Under the pieces are notes generated by a model, which was not told the origin of the DNA, did not search any database, and was given only the letters and a program-made list of their open reading frames with translations. Source: JAWLCA01 sp041687395 (GTDB lineage Bacteria > Pseudomonadota > Alphaproteobacteria > Rhodobacterales > Rhodobacteraceae). Taken from it: DNA of 64,000 nucleotides. The DNA is taken from NCBI GenBank assembly GCA_041687395.1, contig JAWLCA010000023.1, forward strand, positions 1-64,000. The letters run 5' to 3'. Shown piece by piece: positions 62,035-64,000 of this stretch. How positions within the stretch are numbered: the stretch's first letter is position 1; each line of letters begins with the position of its first letter. Made by a program: the position numbers and the translations under genes.

Positions 62035-62904
62035 TCAGGCGCGCACCAGCTTCTCGTAATCCTCGGCCACCTTGCGGGTCAGCTCACCGACCTCGAAATT
62101 GTAGTCGCCGATCTGGCCCACCGGGGTCACTTCGGCCGCGGTGCCGGTCAGCCAGCATTGCTGGAAGCCTTCCAGTTCCTCGGGCATGATATGGCGCTCG
62201 TGCACCTTGATCTGCCGGTCCTTCAGCATCCCCAGCACGGTCTGTCGGGTCAGGCCGTTCAGGAAGCAATCGGGCGTGGGGGTGTGCACCTCGCCATCCT
62301 TGACGAAGAAGATGTTGGCGCCCGTCGCCTCGGCTACGTAGCCGCGGTAGTCGAACATCATCGCGTCCGAGCAGCCCTTTGCCTCGGCCGCGTGCTTCGA
62401 CATGGTGCAGATCATGTAGAGCCCGGCCGCCTTGGCCTGGCTGGGCGCGGTTTCGGGGCTGGGCCGCTTCCACTTGGCGATGTCGAGCTTGGCCCCCTTC
62501 ATCTTGGCGTCGCCATAGTAGCTGCCCCATTCCCAGGCGGCGATGGCCAGCCGCACCGGGTTGCGCTTTGAGGCGACGCCCATGTCCTGCCCCGCGCCAC
62601 GGAAGGCGACAGCGCGGACATAGGCATCGGTGAAGCCGTTGGCGGCCAGCACGGCGGCCTTGGCCTCTTCGATCTGGTCCACGGTCCAGGGGATTTGCAT
62701 GTCGATCAGTTCGCCCGATTTCAGCAGGCGGGCGGAATGGTCGCGCGACAGGAAAATCTTGCCGCCATAGGCGCGCTCGCCCTCGAATACGCTGGAGGCG
62801 TAGTGCATCGCGTGGGTCAGGACGTGGACATTGGCCGCGCGCCAGTCCACCAGTTCGCCATCCATCCAGATCTTGCCGTCGCGATCGTCATAGGCCCCGG
62901 TCAT
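62035..62904 (-). CDS. ilvE: Branched-chain amino acid aminotransferase
   Basis: A 289-residue fold-type IV PLP enzyme. Hallmarks are the HYASSVFEGERAYGGKIFLSRDH start of the core, the SKHAAEAKGCSDAMMFD region and YVAEATGANIFFV, with QCWLTGTAAEVTPV near the end. It transfers amino groups between glutamate and branched-chain 2-oxo acids, and fits the gltBD/glutamate theme of this window. The ATG at 62904 follows GGAGGGTGTG; longer in-frame starts to 62994 are rejected. It is divergent from petP. Confidence 0.92.
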   Translation of the reverse strand: MTGAYDDRDGKIWMDGELVDWRAANVHVLTHAMHYASSVFEGERAYGGKIFLSRDHSARLLKSGELIDMQIPWTVDQIEEAKAAVLAANGFTDAYVRAVAFRGAGQDMGVASKRNPVRLAIAAWEWGSYYGDAKMKGAKLDIAKWKRPSPETAPSQAKAAGLYMICTMSKHAAEAKGCSDAMMFDYRGYVAEATGANIFFVKDGEVHTPTPDCFLNGLTRQTVLGMLKDRQIKVHERHIMPEELEGFQQCWLTGTAAEVTPVGQIGDYNFEVGELTRKVAEDYEKLVRA

Positions 62905-63001
62905 CACACCCTCCATGCGCCTGCTTTGCACTTGTTGCGCGCAATAGGTCCGAAGCGGACAGATTCTTGCGCCCAAGCCGCGCACCGCTAGCAATTGGAT
63001 C

Positions 63002-63030
63002 TTGGAAAGTCAACAAGGCTGACATAAAAT
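63002..63030 (+). promoter_or_regulatory. petP promoter with a GTCA-N7-TGAC operator in the spacer
   Basis: -35 TTGGAA (63002-63007), a 17-bp spacer and -10 TAAAAT (63025-63030), with GTCAACAAGGCTGAC (63009-63023) filling the spacer between them. The gltD region has the same GTCA-N7-TGAC form at 44919-44933. Placement between -35 and -10 fits repression, perhaps by the MarR-type product of the gene itself. A separate TTGCGCGCAA palindrome is at 62935-62944 on the ilvE side. Confidence 0.55.
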
Positions 63031-63052
63031 CCGTGGTGAACGGAGGGACGGC

Positions 63053-63559
63053 ATGGCCCAGGGCACACCGGGGGCAGGGGGCGAAAGCCTTCTGTTCCTG
63101 ACAGACGAACAGTTACGCAAGGGGATCGAGGCGATGTTCTTCGCCTATCGCGGGTTCACCGCCGATCCCGACCGGATCCTGCAGCGCTATGACTATGGCC
63201 GCGCCCATCACCGGGCGATCCATTTCATCCACCGCAGCCAGGGGACGACGGTGAACAACCTGCTGGGCATCCTGGGCGTGACCAAGCAGTCGCTGAACCG
63301 GGTGCTGCGCACGCTGATCCGCGACGGGCTGGTGGACAGCCGGGTGGGCAGCCGCGACCGGCGCGAGCGGCACCTGTTCCTGACCGAGAAGGGCGAGGCG
63401 CTGGAGCGCGAGTTGTCGGAAGCGCAGCGGCGGCGGATGCGCGCGGCCTATCGCGCCGCCGGACCGCAGGCGGTGGCGGGCTTCCGGCAGGTGCTGGAGG
63501 CGATGATGGACCCCGACCAGCGCCGCCAGTTCCGAGCCAAGGGGGACGGCGGCCAATGA
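63053..63559 (+). CDS. petP: MarR-family regulator, PetP-like
   Basis: A 168-residue winged-helix MarR regulator with a conserved RYDYGRAHHRAIHFIHRS start of the dimer/DNA domain, recognition helix VTKQSLNRVLRTLI and a wing (DSRVGSRDRRERHLFLT). It closely resembles PetP, which in Rhodobacter capsulatus is encoded with the response regulator PetR. Here the next gene is a response regulator overlapping by ATGA, supporting the name. ATG 63053 follows GGAGGG. Confidence 0.82.
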   Translation: MAQGTPGAGGESLLFLTDEQLRKGIEAMFFAYRGFTADPDRILQRYDYGRAHHRAIHFIHRSQGTTVNNLLGILGVTKQSLNRVLRTLIRDGLVDSRVGSRDRRERHLFLTEKGEALERELSEAQRRRMRAAYRAAGPQAVAGFRQVLEAMMDPDQRRQFRAKGDGGQ

Positions 63560-64000
63560 GCGACCAGATCGACGCGCATCTGCTGATCGTCGAGGATGAC
63601 GCCGGCATCCGCGGGCTGTTGCAAAAATACCTGATGCGGCAGGGGTTCCTTGCCTCCATCGCGCGGGATGCGGCGCATGCGCGGCGGCTGCTTGCGGGGC
63701 TGGATTTCGACCTGATCGTGATGGACGTGATGATGCCCGGCGAGGACGGGATCAGCCTGACCCGCGACCTGCGGCAACGGACGACGACGCCGATCCTGCT
63801 GCTGACCGCGCGGGGCGAGACGGCGGACCGGATCCGGGGCCTGGAGGCCGGGGCCGACGACTATCTGCCCAAGCCGTTCGAGCCGAAGGAACTGCTGCTC
63901 CGGATCAACGCGATCCTGCGCCGGGTGCCGCAGGCGGTGGCCGACACCGGGCCGAAGGTGCTGCATCTGGGTGCGGTGCGCTATGACGTGGACCGGGGCG
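63556..64000 (+). CDS. petR: Response regulator transcription factor, PetR-like (partial, runs off the window)
   Basis: An N-terminal receiver domain: IVEDDAG (Asp pair), phosphoacceptor Asp57 (LIVMDVMMPGEDG), LLLTARGE and KPFEPKELLLRI (Lys of the switch). The beginning of the linker to a DNA-binding domain is seen, and then the window ends, so the OmpR-type effector domain is inferred. The ATG overlaps the petP stop (63556-63559). No sensor kinase is visible in the window. Together with petP it forms the pair known upstream of cytochrome bc1 regulation in Rhodobacter. Confidence 0.83.
   Translation, partial: MSDQIDAHLLIVEDDAGIRGLLQKYLMRQGFLASIARDAAHARRLLAGLDFDLIVMDVMMPGEDGISLTRDLRQRTTTPILLLTARGETADRIRGLEAGADDYLPKPFEPKELLLRINAILRRVPQAVADTGPKVLHLGAVRYDVDRG

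Overview
The window is GC-rich chromosomal DNA from an alphaproteobacterium, most likely Rhodobacterales (Rhodobacter/Paracoccus/Roseobacter relatives). The evidence is gene content and style: a petP-petR-like pair beside ilvE, a VPLPA-CTERM protein, an FzlA-like GST next to queG, a def-def-fmt cluster with a degenerate deformylase, a short RNase G followed by YacG, and many ATGA/GTGA stop-start overlaps. It is core genome. I saw no prophage, CRISPR array, rRNA or tRNA. The only mobile DNA is the last 26 codons of an IS630-type transposase at the left edge.

Layout. 0-10 kb: transposase tail, an SDR lacking the catalytic lysine, RsmC-like methyltransferase, clpS, a HAD phosphatase, a SPOR-tailed D-Ala-D-Ala carboxypeptidase, NlpC/P60 plus M17 peptidase, a DUF2125 protein, and an SDR coupled to a crotonase-fold protein. 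10-20 kb: hspQ, an AEC transporter, a transglycosylase-like lipoprotein, lolA, an FAH-family hydrolase, an MFS transporter, an unassigned 540-bp stretch, a degenerate nuclease, then infA-maf-rng-yacG on the minus strand, a nitrilase-fold hydrolase and rnhA. 20-33 kb: TRIC-like and EamA membrane proteins, def-def2-fmt, a PatB-like lyase, a glutathionyl-hydroquinone-reductase-like GST, MltB-like transglycosylase, a VPLPA-CTERM protein and smc. 33-45 kb: a multi-pass membrane protein, FadH-like reductase, LysR regulator, a tightly packed minus-strand run (cinA-like, GNAT, AhpD-like, OmpA-like), sfsA, map, a membrane alpha/beta hydrolase, a homocysteine methyltransferase and uppP. 45-64 kb: gltD-gltB, a secreted HExxH protein, ugd, an EEP nuclease/PLD pair, a GntR regulator with a palindromic operator beside a class III transaminase, mtgA, fzlA-like, queG, an EamA transporter, ilvE and petP-petR (cut by the window end).

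Functional themes are peptidoglycan growth and turnover (dacC-like, NlpC, two lytic transglycosylases, mtgA, uppP, fzlA-like), N-terminal protein maturation (fmt, def, map, leucyl aminopeptidase), nitrogen assimilation (gltBD, ilvE, transaminase) and RNA/translation housekeeping (infA, rng, rnhA, queG, rsmC-like).

The most unusual signal is not a gene. An 88-bp intergenic element starting with a CACGCGTG-centred palindrome occurs 7 nt after the homocysteine methyltransferase gene and 11 nt after queG. A diverged copy lies 6 nt after smc. All three have the same orientation relative to the upstream gene and align without gaps. Several family members have lost catalytic residues (deformylase 2, SNase, crotonase, first SDR), which suggests repurposed folds. 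All assignments come from reading translated sequence by eye; no database search was run.
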